A stretch of DNA of 64,000 nt. It comes from Ichthyophis bannanicus. Lineage: Eukaryota > Chordata > Amphibia > Gymnophiona > Ichthyophiidae. Where the stretch lies: positions 1,227,701,312 to 1,227,765,311 of the forward strand of contig CM066031.1 of assembly GCA_033557465.1 (NCBI GenBank). The letters run 5' to 3'. The position numbers and the translations under genes were made by a program. This document shows, in pieces, positions 10,194-19,521 of the stretch (position 1 is its first letter; each line of letters starts with the position of its first letter). Below the pieces are notes generated by a model. That model was not told the origin of the DNA and searched no databases. It saw only the letters and a program-made list of their open reading frames with translations.

Positions 10194-12038
10194 ATGGAAA
10201 AACCAGCCTCCAGGTTTAAAAAATGCACTAAGTGCAGCGGTACTATTTCTGTTACCGACACCCATGAATAGTGTCTCAAATGTTTGGGTCCTGACCATTC
10301 CATTTTGGATTGTTCGTCCTGCTTCTTGATGTCTAAACGAGGTTTACAGAACCGAGCAGCCAAGCTCCATGTGCTGTTTCCCTCTGATGCAGCTTCAGTG
10401 GCATCGACGTCTTCCAGGGCCTCTTCTTCCCATGGATCTCAGGTAACCAAACATAAATCCAGCCGGTCCTCGAAGGGTAGATCTCCTTCCAAGCATCGAG
10501 ATGCCTCTGGGCTTGCCCTCGAGGATTCCGTACCGGCAAAACAACCCCGGCGGGAAGCTCCGGCTTCCAAAGCTCCACCTATGGGGTTACAGGTTGACAT
10601 CGATGGCACGGCCTCGACCGATCACCTGTTAGAATGCTCTGGGGTACCGGCGCAACCTTCCGGTACCGAATTCCAGGCATTCATGGCGTCGATGGATCAG
10701 AATGTCCTATCCATGCAGCAGGCTATCACGGCCTTCATTCAAGCTGCGGCGCCGCTGATACCACAGCAAACTCCGTTGTCGGTATCAGCTCCGGTACCAG
10801 CACCACTGTCGGTACCGGTACCAACTGCATCGACATCGACCAGGATGCCGACTGCAGTGGTTCCCTGTCCAGGGATGCCCATCGGTACCGAACCGGTACC
10901 GATGACGCCCGATGTCGATACCGTTCGATACGCGTATCGAGCTTTGGAAGAGCACCCTGACAGTCGATACTTTGATTCCTCCGAAGATTCTGATGCATCG
11001 GAGGAGTCTGCTGAAGTATCCATAGCCCTTCCTGAAGAGCCGCCTTCTCCAAAAAGAAGAATGTCTCCTCCAGAGGACTTGTCCTTTCAAGACTTCATAA
11101 GAGAAGTGGCTAGAGGACTTTCTATTTCAGTAACCTCTGAATCAGAGCCTAGAGCTAAAAAATTGGATATTTTAGGTTATTCTAAGGCTCCTAAGGAGGC
11201 AGTCACCTTGCCAATTCATGAGATTCTTTATGATCACATGATTGACTTATGGGAGACTCCTCTCACTATCTCTTCTCATTCTCGTAGATTGGACACTATG
11301 TACCGTGTCCCTCCTTGTCCTGGGTTTCATAAAACACAGCTTCCTCACCATTCTATTGTGGTGGAGTCAGCTATGAAAAAGAGTGCAAAAAGACACTCCT
11401 CTGCTCTTCCAGGAAGAGAATGCAGGACCTTGGATGCTTTTGGTAGGAAAATCTTCCAAGCCAGTATGCTCATTGCCAGAATCAATTCCTATAGTCTTTA
11501 CATGGGTATGTTTCTGAAAGAAGTTGCAGATAAGCTGCACACTTTCCTCCCTTTTCTTCCAGAGGATAAAAGGGAAGAATTTCTTATTTGGCTTAAGCAT
11601 ACTCAGGATATTTCAAAGTTTTCCAACCGTGCAGCTTTTGACTCCTTTGAGGGTGCCAGCAGAGCTTCAGCCATTGCCAAAGCTACTTGCAGAATTGCTT
11701 GGCTCCAGGCTTCTGATCTAGAATCTTGGGTCCAGGATGGCTTGGGAAATCTTCCCTGTACAGGTGAAAACCTGTTTGGCAAAGATTGGCAAATAAAAGC
11801 CACTCAAATGGATGCAGAAAATTCTGCTTTGGATAGACTTTCAAAGTTAACCTCCATTCCTGCCAAGAAAAAACCTTTCAAGAAATCTTTTTTCAAGAAA
11901 GGCAGATTCCATTCTGCTTCTGGCCAACAATTTTCTACAGGTTGTTTTGCTGCTAAACGTCAGCAACCTAAACAGGCCAGGCCTAAGCCTACAGGGACTG
12001 CTGCAACTCAGCAGACTCGGCCTCCTCAGGGTTTTTGA
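10194..12038 (+). pseudogene. gag of DIRS copy 3, one internal stop
   Basis: A single frame of 615 codons apart from a TAG at 10269-10271, where related copies have TGG (Trp in THEWCLKC). The N-terminus holds a Cys/His motif (C-x2-C ... C-x2-C-LGPDH-x4-C-x2-C). A Ser/Arg-rich stretch follows (SSRSSKGRSPSKHR), then a Pro/Val-rich low-complexity region (about residues 170-240) built on GGTACC repeats. Next is an acidic patch (SSEDSDASEES) and a conserved helical domain from FQDFIREVARGLSIS to WVQDGLGNLPCTGENLFGKD. The end is a basic Lys/Gln-rich tail. Probable DIRS gag; function is inferred from position. An ATG at 10284 could restart downstream of the stop. Confidence 0.82.
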
Positions 12039-12049
12039 CTTAATGCTAG

Positions 12050-13548
12050 AGAACTTAGCCTTTCTGGCTCTGAAACAGCCAGAGCCTCTCACCATTCCAG
12101 GAAGGTTAGCTCATTTTGCTCCCTGATGGGAGCAAATTACAGCAGAGCAGTGGACCCTCTCCATCATAAGAGAGGGCTACAAACTTCATTTCTCAAACCT
12201 TCCTCCCCACACCATGGTGAGACATTTCAATTCTCCAACATCTCTCCTCGACCTTCTAGGTCAGGAGGTGGCTACCCTTCTTGCCCAAGGGGCAATAGAA
12301 GTACCCCTTCTTCAACAGGGGTCAGGGTTTTACTCCCCCTACTTTCTGATCCCAAAGAAAACAGGGGGCTACAGACCCATATTAGACCTCAGAGAATTGA
12401 ACAAATTTCTGTGCAAGGAGAAATTCAAGATGCTTTCTCTGGGCACTCTCCTTCCATACCTTCATAGTCAGGATTGGCTTTGTTCTCTAGATCTCAAGGA
12501 TGCGTACACACATGTCCTCATCCATACATCTCACAGAAGGTTCCTCTGTTTTCTTTTCCAAGGAAAGCATTACCAATACAGGGTGCTTCCTTTCGGTCTG
12601 GCCTCTGCTCCAAGAGTGTTCACCAAATGCATGGCAGTAGTAGCTGCATTTCTACGCACTCTGGGAATATTTGTATTCCCATACCTGGACGACTGGCTCA
12701 TCCGAGCTCCATCTCAGTCAGAGGCCCAAACTTCCCTGGACTGCACAAGGCGCATTCTGCAGTATCTGGGACTTGTGGTAAACCTCCCAAAGTCCCAGCT
12801 CACCCCTACTCAGTCCCTAGAGTTCATAGGGGCCTGGCTAGATACTACCACAGCAAAGGCCTATCTTCCTCAGGCCCGTTGCCTACGCCTAGTGCAGTTA
12901 GCCTCCCAGATTCAGTCAAAGAGCCATTTAACTGCCCGGGAGATGCTACAACTGCTAGGCCACATGGCATCCACAGTGCATGTGGTACCATATGCTCGCC
13001 TTCACATGAGAGCAGCTCAATGGACTTTGTCCACCCAGTGGACTCAAGCATCAGGGGCTCTCTCAGACAAAATAGCAACCTCCAGGCGCCTCTTTTGGTC
13101 TCTCCAGTGGTGGAGGTCTACCCAAAATCTGTTGCTGGGGTCCCCCTTCCAACAGTTGTTGCCCCAGGCAACCCTCACAACAGATGCCTCCCAAACAGGT
13201 TGGGGAGCTCATCTGCAAGACCTCTCCACTCAGGGCACTTGATCTCCACAGGAGATCTCTCTACATATCAACCACTTGGAGCTCCGAGCAGTTTTTCTAG
13301 CTCTCAAGGTCTTCCATACCCTGCTCAGCTACAAGACAGTCCTCATTCATACGGACAATCAGGTAGCCATGTTTTACATAAACAAGCAAGGAGGAACTGG
13401 CTCTCTGTCGCTTGCAACGAAGCTTTAAGATTGTGGGCCTTCGCCAGAGAGCATCAAATCCATCTCCTGGCCGTATACCTTCCAGGAATCCAAAACTCTT
13501 GGGCAGACAGACTCAGTCGAGTTCTGCTTCCACACGAATGGTCCCTGC
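12050..13548 (+). pseudogene. RT-RNase H of DIRS copy 3
   Basis: Reverse transcriptase: FYSPYFLIPKKTGGYRPILD near 12331-12390, catalytic LDLKDAYTH (12487-12513), FGLASAPRVFTKC near 12595-12633 and the YLDD box at 12682-12693. A thumb/connection segment follows, then RNase H with TTDASQTGWGAHL (13180-13218), LELRAVFLAL (13276-13305), HTDNQVAMFYINKQGG (13348-13395) and WADRLSR (13501-13521). These supply the Asp-Glu-Asp-Asp set. Defects: TGA at 12124 upstream, TGA replacing a Trp codon at 13240-13242, and a one-base loss near 13410. The frame 12214-13242 is otherwise open. It is cut at 13548 by the hAT. Confidence 0.88.
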
Positions 13549-13799
13549 CATTGTTCCCTCTAAGCTGTGCACGTGTGCGCGCACACAACTTTTAAAGGAG
13601 CGCACAAAAATTACCGATTTCATGATGAGTTTTCAAACCTTGGGTCTTTTAAGGCCGCGGCTGCACCACCGATCATCTGCCATTTCGTCACTTCCGATTT
13701 CGAATCTCTCCTCTGTCTGCACTGAGTCCCCTGCCCCACTCCTCTCACATGTGACGACGATTGACGAATCATGACAGGCTAGAGGGAAATAAAAGGGAG

Positions 13800-14250
13800 G
13801 GGCAGCCAGCAAGCCAGCCTCTTTCTGCTCTTGTGCCTGCCTGCCAGCCACGCACCTCCTCTAATCCCTTCCTCAGCCAGCCTTCAGTGCCACGTGCGAG
13901 AGCAACACACCGCTCCGGGACTGCTGCCTGGGGACGGGCTATCGGCAGCGGAGCTGGTGAGTGCATATCTATGCTTTTTCCGTATAGTAATCTGACTAGT
14001 GTACTGGAGGAAGAGGAGGCGGCGGGCCTGGGCAAGGAAGAGCAAGCAGCGGCAGCTCCTCGATTTGGGGTCCTTCGTCGTCCCTCTCTATCTCTCCCGC
14101 TTGCGGGCTGCCTGCATGTCTGTACTGCGCCGCCTCCGCCTCCCACACCGTCACCCCGCCACCAGCAGCAGTACCCCATCGCCACTGCGCTGGATGCAGG
14201 TGGTTTCCCCAAAGGGCTGGCGAGTACAGGCATAAGAACCCTGTGAAAGA
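13800..14250. other. GC-rich segment inside the hAT
   Basis: Much more GC- and CpG-rich than the surrounding AT-rich hAT interior. A short open frame (13761-14246) shows no known domain. The sequence GAGCTG-GTGAGTGC near 13945-13960 fits a splice donor. It may be the old promoter and first non-coding exon of the transposon's transposase unit, or captured host sequence. It is not a gene I can identify. Confidence 0.4.
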
Positions 14251-14830
14251 GGGTACAAATTAAACAGTCAGAGGACAATTGGCGGGCTGGGGAGGGGGTA
14301 GAGTTGTCATCTTGGAAGACCAGCATAGAAAGTGTAGATGTGGGGTGCTGGAAACTAACAGGAAAAAAAAACCCAACTTTGGTTCTTGGGAGACTTTCTG
14401 CCTTCATGATGAGTTATGCGTAAAGGATTTTAATTGCTTATAGATCAGTGATCGAGGGCCTTAGAAAAAAGGGTTGTGCTGCTGTTTAGGTATAGCCTTT
14501 AAAAATTAGATGTTTATGAAAAGCAGTTAGTTAAAAGGTATGCAGAAATGGATTTACCTATTCACAATTCATTGGAGGTTTTATTTTAGTTTTTACATTA
14601 TCTCTTTTTGGTGACTCCTGTGAAAATATTTACTAGTGTTTGTCAGGGTGTACATAACTTTCTGGGGTGGTGATTTTTTCTCTTTTTGTTTATATTTATG
14701 CAATTTTAAAAAATATAGAGTATGTATGAGTCTCAAGGTTTTGCTGTACCTTAACTTTACAACTAAACCCCTTTGTCTCAGAACCCTAAGCAAAAACGTT
14801 TTTAACAATTTTTGTCAGAACTCTTGCCAT
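14250..14830. other. AT-rich hAT interior, no gene
   Basis: AT-rich sequence with short broken frames only. No transposase or other recognisable motif. I regard it as decayed internal transposon sequence. Confidence 0.5.
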
Positions 14831-15130
14831 GAGTGGAGGAGTGGCCTAGTGGAGTGGAGGAGTGGCCTAGTGGTTGGGGCAAGGTACTTCAGGCTGGAAG
14901 GTCTGGGGTTCAAATCCCACTAGAGGACAGCAACCTTGGGCCGGAAAGACTGGGATTTCTAGTCCCACAGGTGCTCCTTGTGGTCTTGGGCAAGCCACTT
15001 AACCCTCCATTGCCCATGTTCCCTGTAAAATAGTTATCTCCAAGTTATAATGCCCCGTTCAATGTAATTTCAGTTTGTTCAATGTAAACCGCACTGATGC
15101 AGAATAGCGCGGTATATAAGAGAATGTATG
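14831..15130 (+). mobile_element. tRNA-derived SINE in the hAT
   Basis: The head has a box A-like TGGCCTAGTGG and a box B GGTTCAAATCC, giving an internal pol III promoter. The first about 21 bases (GAGTGGAGGAGTGGCCTAGT) are duplicated in tandem. The core is CTTGGGCAAGCCACTTAACC. The tail TGTAAACCGCACTGATGCAG with GCGGTATATAAG matches the 3' end of the L2-like LINE near 61755-61800. Confidence 0.82.
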
Positions 15131-15136
15131 TAAATG

Positions 15137-15251
15137 AGTGTCTTTTGGGGAAAATGCTAGGTACGTATGACCTAGATTGGCCACTGTTGGAAACAGGATA
15201 CTGGGCTTGATAGACCTTGGTCTGACCCAGTATGGCATATCTTATGTTCTT
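15137..15251 (+). mobile_element. CR1 3'-end fragment
   Basis: Matches the 3' end of the CR1 at 50310-55083 (CCTAGATTGGCCACTGTTGG, CTGACCCAGTATGGCATATC, ending TTATGTTCTTAT). It is directly joined to the SINE tail inside the hAT. Confidence 0.82.
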
Positions 15252-15543
15252 ATTCGCTGGTCATTTATGTTTTTAAATTTATGAAGTTTTTTTCTGATCA
15301 CATCTTCTCTGTTTTGGACGGATCGCCTATGTTTTACTTTCACCTTGTAGCATTTTTTTGCTGTACAGTAATGTAGCTTTAATAGATATAATTTAGTTTC
15401 TTTCGGTCATTCATTTAAAGTATATAATTCCAAGTGTCGTTTATGTAGCGCACAAAAAATTTAACCTTCCTTCAAAAGCCGCACAGCTGATTATTTTATG
15501 CGCGCACAGCCTACAGAAAATTAGAGGGAACATTGGTCCCTGC

Positions 15544-15953
15544 ACATGGACCAGGTACTCAGAATCTTTCAAGAGTGGGGAATCCCGGACATAGACATCT
15601 TTGCAAGTCCGTGGAATGCCAAACTTCCCTGGTTCTGTTCCAGAATTCCGTGTCAGGGAGTTCAGGCCAAGGATGTCTTCCTCCTTCACTGGGGTCAAGA
15701 CTTCCTGTATGCCTTTCCACCCATTCCCTTAATTCCCAAGACTCTGTTCAAGCTCCAGAGGGATCAAGGATCTATGATCCTCATAGCTCCACGCTGGCCA
15801 CGCCAAGTGTGGTACCCTCTACTTCTGCATTTCTCTCAAGCTCCCTCCCTAGACTTGGGAGCTGCTCCAGAACTTCTGTCCCAGGAGGAGGGGACTTTGT
15901 GGCACCCAAACCCCAAGTCCCTTCATCTCAGAGCTTGGTTGCTGAAGGCCTAG
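15544..15953 (+). pseudogene. methyltransferase-like segment of DIRS copy 3
   Basis: An open 135-codon frame (15546-15953) resuming the pol ORF after the hAT. Landmarks are IDIFASPWNAKLPWFCS (15591-15641), HWGQDFLYAFPPIPLIPKTL near 15688-15746, and LIAPRWPRQVWYPLL near 15780-15825. In DIRS1-group elements the segment between RNase H and the recombinase is related to DAM-type adenine methyltransferases. I assign it on position and on the F/YAFPP motif. Activity is not shown. Confidence 0.6.
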
Positions 15954-16985
15954 ACCTTCAAGGTTGGAATCTTTCCCAGCAGGTGAAGGATATCCTCCAT
16001 GCTTCCAGAAAACCTTCCACTAGACGTTCCTATGCTTTTAAATGGAAAAGGTTTTCCATTTGGTGTACTGAGAAGGGTCTTGACCCTCTAGCACTACCTT
16101 TGAATTCTCTATTGGAATATCTCCTGCATCTCTCCAATGCAGGCCTTAAGACGAATTCAGTAAGGGTCCATTTGAGTGCTATTGCAGCATCCCTTAAGCC
16201 TATCAATGGACAGCCTATTTCCTCTCATCCTCTTATTGCAAGATTCATGAGAGGCCTAACTTTAACTAAACCTCCCATTAGGCCTCCTCCGGTGGCATGG
16301 GACTTAAATCTGGTTCTTGGTCAGCTTATGAAGCCTTCTTTTGAACCCTTAGCCGCCACCACCTTGAAATTTTTCCTGGAAGGTTATTTTCCTCATTGCA
16401 GTCACCTCAGCTCGCCGCATCAGTGAACTGCAGGCCTTAGTGGCTAATCCACCTTATACAAGGTTCCATCATGATAAGGTAGTCCTTAGGACCAATCCAC
16501 ACTTTATGCCTAAAGTTGTCTCACCTTTTCATCTTAAGAAGTGTATTTACCTGTCTTTTTTTCCAGGTCCTCATGCATCAAGTGTAGAGAGGAATCTTCA
16601 TACCCTGGATTGTAAGAGGGCTCTTGCCTTTTACTTACAAAGGACACAGCAACATAGAAAGTCTTCTCAACTCTTTGTTACCTTTGATCCCTCTCATTTG
16701 GGACTTCCAGTCTCTAAGAGGACACTGTCCAATTGGATTGCTCAGTGTATTTCTTTTGCCTACCAGAGTAAGAATCTTTCTCTGGAGGGCCATGTCACAG
16801 CTCATAATGTGAGGGCCATGGCCACCTCTATGGCTCATCTAAATTCTGTGTCCATCGACCAGATCTGTCGAACGGCCACCTGGGCCTCGGTTCATACCTT
16901 CACAACCCATTACTGTTTGGACAAGGACTCCCGCCGGGATGCCTTGTTTGGTCAGGCTGTTCTCAAACACCTGTTCCATTCTTAA
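15900..16985 (+). pseudogene. tyrosine recombinase of DIRS copy 3
   Basis: The N-terminal arm and core-binding part runs in one frame to 16426: VKDILHASRKPSTRRSYAFK near 15981-16042, then LKTNSVRVHLSAIAASLKP and SSHPLIARFMRGL. A small deletion near 16370 (TTTTTCCTGG) shifts the frame. The catalytic domain continues in another frame to the stop at 16983-16985. It has TSARRISELQAL near 16404-16440 (first catalytic Arg), the H-x-x-R box AHNVRAMA near 16800-16823, and the presumed nucleophile Tyr in THYCLDKDS near 16906-16932. One frameshift is the main visible defect. Confidence 0.87.
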
Positions 16986-17100
16986 TCAACTCCTGCCCTC
17001 CTTCCCTAGATGGATGCCTGAGATCCATAAGAGGAGGTAGAGCCCTTCTCAGGGTCTCATAACCTTGGGGATCTCCCAGGCATCTCTAGCTAGGGAGTCC

Positions 17101-17198
17101 CCATATGTGAAGACTCATTCCTGCTTGTTCCTGGAGATAGCACAGTTACTTACCTGTAACAGGTGATCTCTGGGAACAGCAGGAATAAGTCTTCACAA
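17101..17198 (+). repeat. ICR of DIRS copy 3
   Basis: 17101-17139 is the reverse complement of the left end (9815-9853). 17140-17197 is the reverse complement of the right end (17408-17464). Each half carries the variant of the end it copies: ACTCATTCC matches the left end, GGAATAAGT matches the right end. Confidence 0.92.
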
Positions 17199-17273
17199 CC
17201 CACCCACCTCCCCTAGGAGTTGTATCTCTCTATCTTTCCTTTCCTCTCTCTCTTTGTCTCAGCTTTAAAACTC

Positions 17274-17464
17274 GAACTGGGGAGAGGCGGTTAGGAAAGG
17301 CGGGAAGGCAGCGCGCAGGCGCTGTGGGATGCTCCCAAAAGCTTTCCTTTTTGGGAAGCTGGGGAGCGTTCCCGCACAGGCTCCGTCGGTACCGACGTAC
17401 CCATATGTGAAGACTTATTCCTGCTGTTCCCAGAGATCACTTGTTACAGGTAAGTAACTGTGCT
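17274..17464 (+). repeat. right ITR of DIRS copy 3
   Basis: Inverted match to 9815-9980 plus a terminal extension not present at the left end (ATCACTTGTTACAGGTAAGT). The extension is complemented only in the ICR. Confidence 0.9.
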
Positions 17465-18383
17465 TTCCTTACTTAGAAGTTTGGCTGCTCAGGGGAGAGA
17501 CTCCTTTCATCACACCATCACGGTGCTCCAACACCTCTTGTTAGCCTGAAACTTCCCAAAGTCTCACCTCACTTCCATCCCAACATTTGGATTCATTGGA
17601 GTGCTCTTAGACACTCAACAGGCCCAAGCGTTCCTCCCACAGGATCGCTTTGTGCACCTCATCAACCTGGAAAAAGGGGTACATCATCAAAACCAGGTAA
17701 CAACTAGAGATGCTACGACTATTGGGACTCATGTCCTCCAGAGGTACATGTCGTTCTCTTTGCTCAGTTAAACATGCAACAAGCGCAGTGGATGCAAGCA
17801 AACAGTCATCTCGGAGACGAGATCCACATCACCCCTCAACTTATCAAATCCCTTTAGTGGTGGTGTCTCCCACAAAACCTACTCGTCGGATCACCTTTTC
17901 AGATGCCTCCATCTCGATGCACTCTGACGATAGATGCTTCCAAGCTGGGTTGGGGGTGCATTTGAATGACCTGACCACACAGGGACTGTGGACATAACAA
18001 GAATATGCCCTGCAGATCAACCTGCTAGAACTATGGGCACTGACAAATGCTCTTCAGGTTTTTCAACCCCAGTTACCAGGTTGCCATGTTCTACATAAAC
18101 AAGGGGGAACAGGGTCCTGTCACCTTTGTGAAGACACGATTCACCTATGGACCTTTGCAATCTCTCACCACATCCACCTTAGAGCGGTGTACCTCCTGGG
18201 CAAACTTGGTGTCCTAGTGGACAGGCTAAGCCATATCCTTTGTCCTCAAGAATGGACCCTGCTTTCGGAAACAGCTGCTCGGATCTTTCAAAACGTGGGG
18301 AACCCCACTCATCTTTCTGCCACACCACAAAACACACAGCTTCTACTCTTCTGCTCCAGCAGGCCCCAGATGCTTGCCTTCTC
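17465..18383 (+). pseudogene. RT-RNase H remainder of DIRS copy 2
   Basis: Continues the gene broken at 9814. The YxDD box is lost (CTTAGAAGTTTGG reads LEVW). FIGVLLDTQQAQ is near 17592-17625. RNase H parts include DASISMHSDD (17903-17932), GLGVHLNDLTTQGLW (17950-17994), CHVLHKQGGTGS and DRLSHILCPQEWTLL (18220-18264). The segment then runs into a broken methyltransferase-like piece and straight into the right ITR, so the rest of the methyltransferase segment and the recombinase are deleted. Confidence 0.75.
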
Positions 18384-18495
18384 CATTGGACGCTGGGGAG
18401 CGTTCCCATGTGGGCTCTGTCAGGGACATCACCCATATTTGAAGACTGATTCATGCTGTTCCCAGAGATCCTGTTACAGGTGAGTAAGTATGCTT
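18384..18495 (+). repeat. shortened right ITR of DIRS copy 2
   Basis: TTGGACGCTGGGGAGCGTTC through CATATTTGAAGACTGATTC and TGTTACAGGTGAGTAAG. The inner part of the ITR and the ICR are missing. Confidence 0.85.
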
Positions 18496-19162
18496 TACTG
18501 ACCCTTTAAGACTTTTTTGTAGTTCCAACCTCCCCCCACCCTTCTGTCTAAATTCTTTTCTTGATTGCACTTATTGCAGGTCTGCTCTTCTCTTCTACCC
18601 AAAGGAGATGGAATACCTGTGGACAGACTGCTGCCTTCCAAGCAGCGATCATGGCCCTCCCCTCCTGTTCTGCCCTCAAGAATCTGATCTACTGTGGGCA
18701 GAAGGGGAAGGCTGCAATCACAGCATGGAAGGCAGCAGGCTGCCTGAAGGAGATCCAATCCCCTACATACAGATAGCTTGCACCTATGCTGGATTGTGGC
18801 TATCCCCTTCTCTTCTGCTTGTGGGAGATGGGATCCCTGTGGAGAGTTACAGCCAGTCCCAGTTGTGTGGGGACTTCATGTGCTGCAAGTTTTTCAAGCC
18901 CCAGGTGCCAGGTCTGTTTTGTTTTTTTTGGTTTGGGTTTTTTTTTCCCACAATGGCAGCCTGGCACCTGTGGTTTGTCATGCCCTATAGTAAAAGATAT
19001 AACCTGCCAAGCATCCACAATTTTTTTTTCTTCTTCTAAGAAAATCTGTTGCTACTTGAATTTTATGTTCAAGACCTCCTCAACCATATATATTTCATAT
19101 CTTTTGCCTTTAGATGTAGCCTGTAGATGTAAGATTTGAAATTACGATGTGGTGACTGCTTT
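18496..19162. other. no gene; degenerate direct repeat
   Basis: No coding motif. Two similar blocks of about 40 bases (CTTCTCTTCT, then GGAGATGG and CCTGTGGA) occur at 18587-18626 and 18807-18846, 220 bp apart. This suggests tandem units, perhaps from the 5' UTR of an unidentified LINE. T-rich runs are near 18916-18945 and 19021-19033. Confidence 0.45.
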
Positions 19163-19322
19163 ATCTCCAGTAACAAGCAGGAATGTAGTCTTCACATATG
19201 AGTATCATTGGTACCGACAGAGTCTGCGTGGGAACGCTCCCCAGCGTCCAATAGGAACACTTTTGGGAGCATCCCTCAGCACATGCGTGCTGCCTTTCCA
19301 ACTGTCCCTCTTCAGTTCTTCG
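19163..19322 (+). repeat. left ITR of DIRS copy 4
   Basis: ATCTCCAGTAACAAGCAGGA start with the subfamily variant AATGTAGTCTTCAC. Inverted match to 24968-25120. Confidence 0.87.
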
Positions 19323-19521
19323 TTTTCCACGGAGCAGACAGGACACATACCCTGTCACTGCAGAAAATTTCTTCTTTAATCTTGTTTTCTTGTGGTCGCG
19401 TTTGCCTCTGCACGACGCCTACCGGTACCGCCTTTTCTTTTCTGAATTGTTTCTCTTCAGAAACCTTTCTTTTTTGGTGCTAGGCGCCATTTTGGGCACT
19501 AGGCCCCATTTTTCCTTAAAT

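Larger units (their letters stand above)
13549..15535. mobile_element. hAT DNA transposon, non-autonomous, 1987 bp, in DIRS copy 3
   Basis: Termini CATTGTTCCCTCTAA and, on the other end, the inverse of CAATGTTCCCTCTAA. It is flanked by a perfect 8-bp direct repeat GTCCCTGC at 13541-13548 and 15536-15543. Short inverted ends and an 8-bp duplication are the hAT signature. No transposase motif was found. It carries a GC-rich segment (13800-14250), a SINE and a CR1 scrap. The right 120 bp match the left end of the MITE at 29141-29500 in inverted orientation. Confidence 0.9.
9815..17464 (+). mobile_element. DIRS copy 3 (family A), structurally complete, nested in copy 2
   Basis: The most complete DIRS element in the window: left ITR 9815-9980, gag, RT-RNase H, methyltransferase-like segment, tyrosine recombinase, ICR 17101-17198 and right ITR 17274-17464. 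The copy 2 RT gene reads GTCT at 9811-9814 and continues TTCCTTAC from 17465, so no clear target duplication was made, as is typical of DIRS. A hAT transposon (13549-15535) sits inside. Without that passenger the element would be about 5.7 kb. Confidence 0.92.
8554..18495 (+). mobile_element. DIRS copy 2 (family A), deleted and split by copy 3
   Basis: The left ITR is at 8554, there is a short gag remnant, and an RT region runs to 9814. Copy 3 (9815-17464) interrupts it. RT and RNase H then continue from 17465 to 18383 and a shortened right ITR ends at 18495. Most of gag, all of the recombinase and the ICR are missing, so the copy could not have moved on its own in this form. It landed in the 5' UTR of the minus-strand L1. 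Confidence 0.87.

Noticed and set aside
13761..14407. Overlapping open frames of 161 (+) and 212 (-) codons in the GC-rich block
   Set aside because: Compositionally biased, no domain, both strands open because of high GC, and located inside a hAT element. Not supported as a gene.
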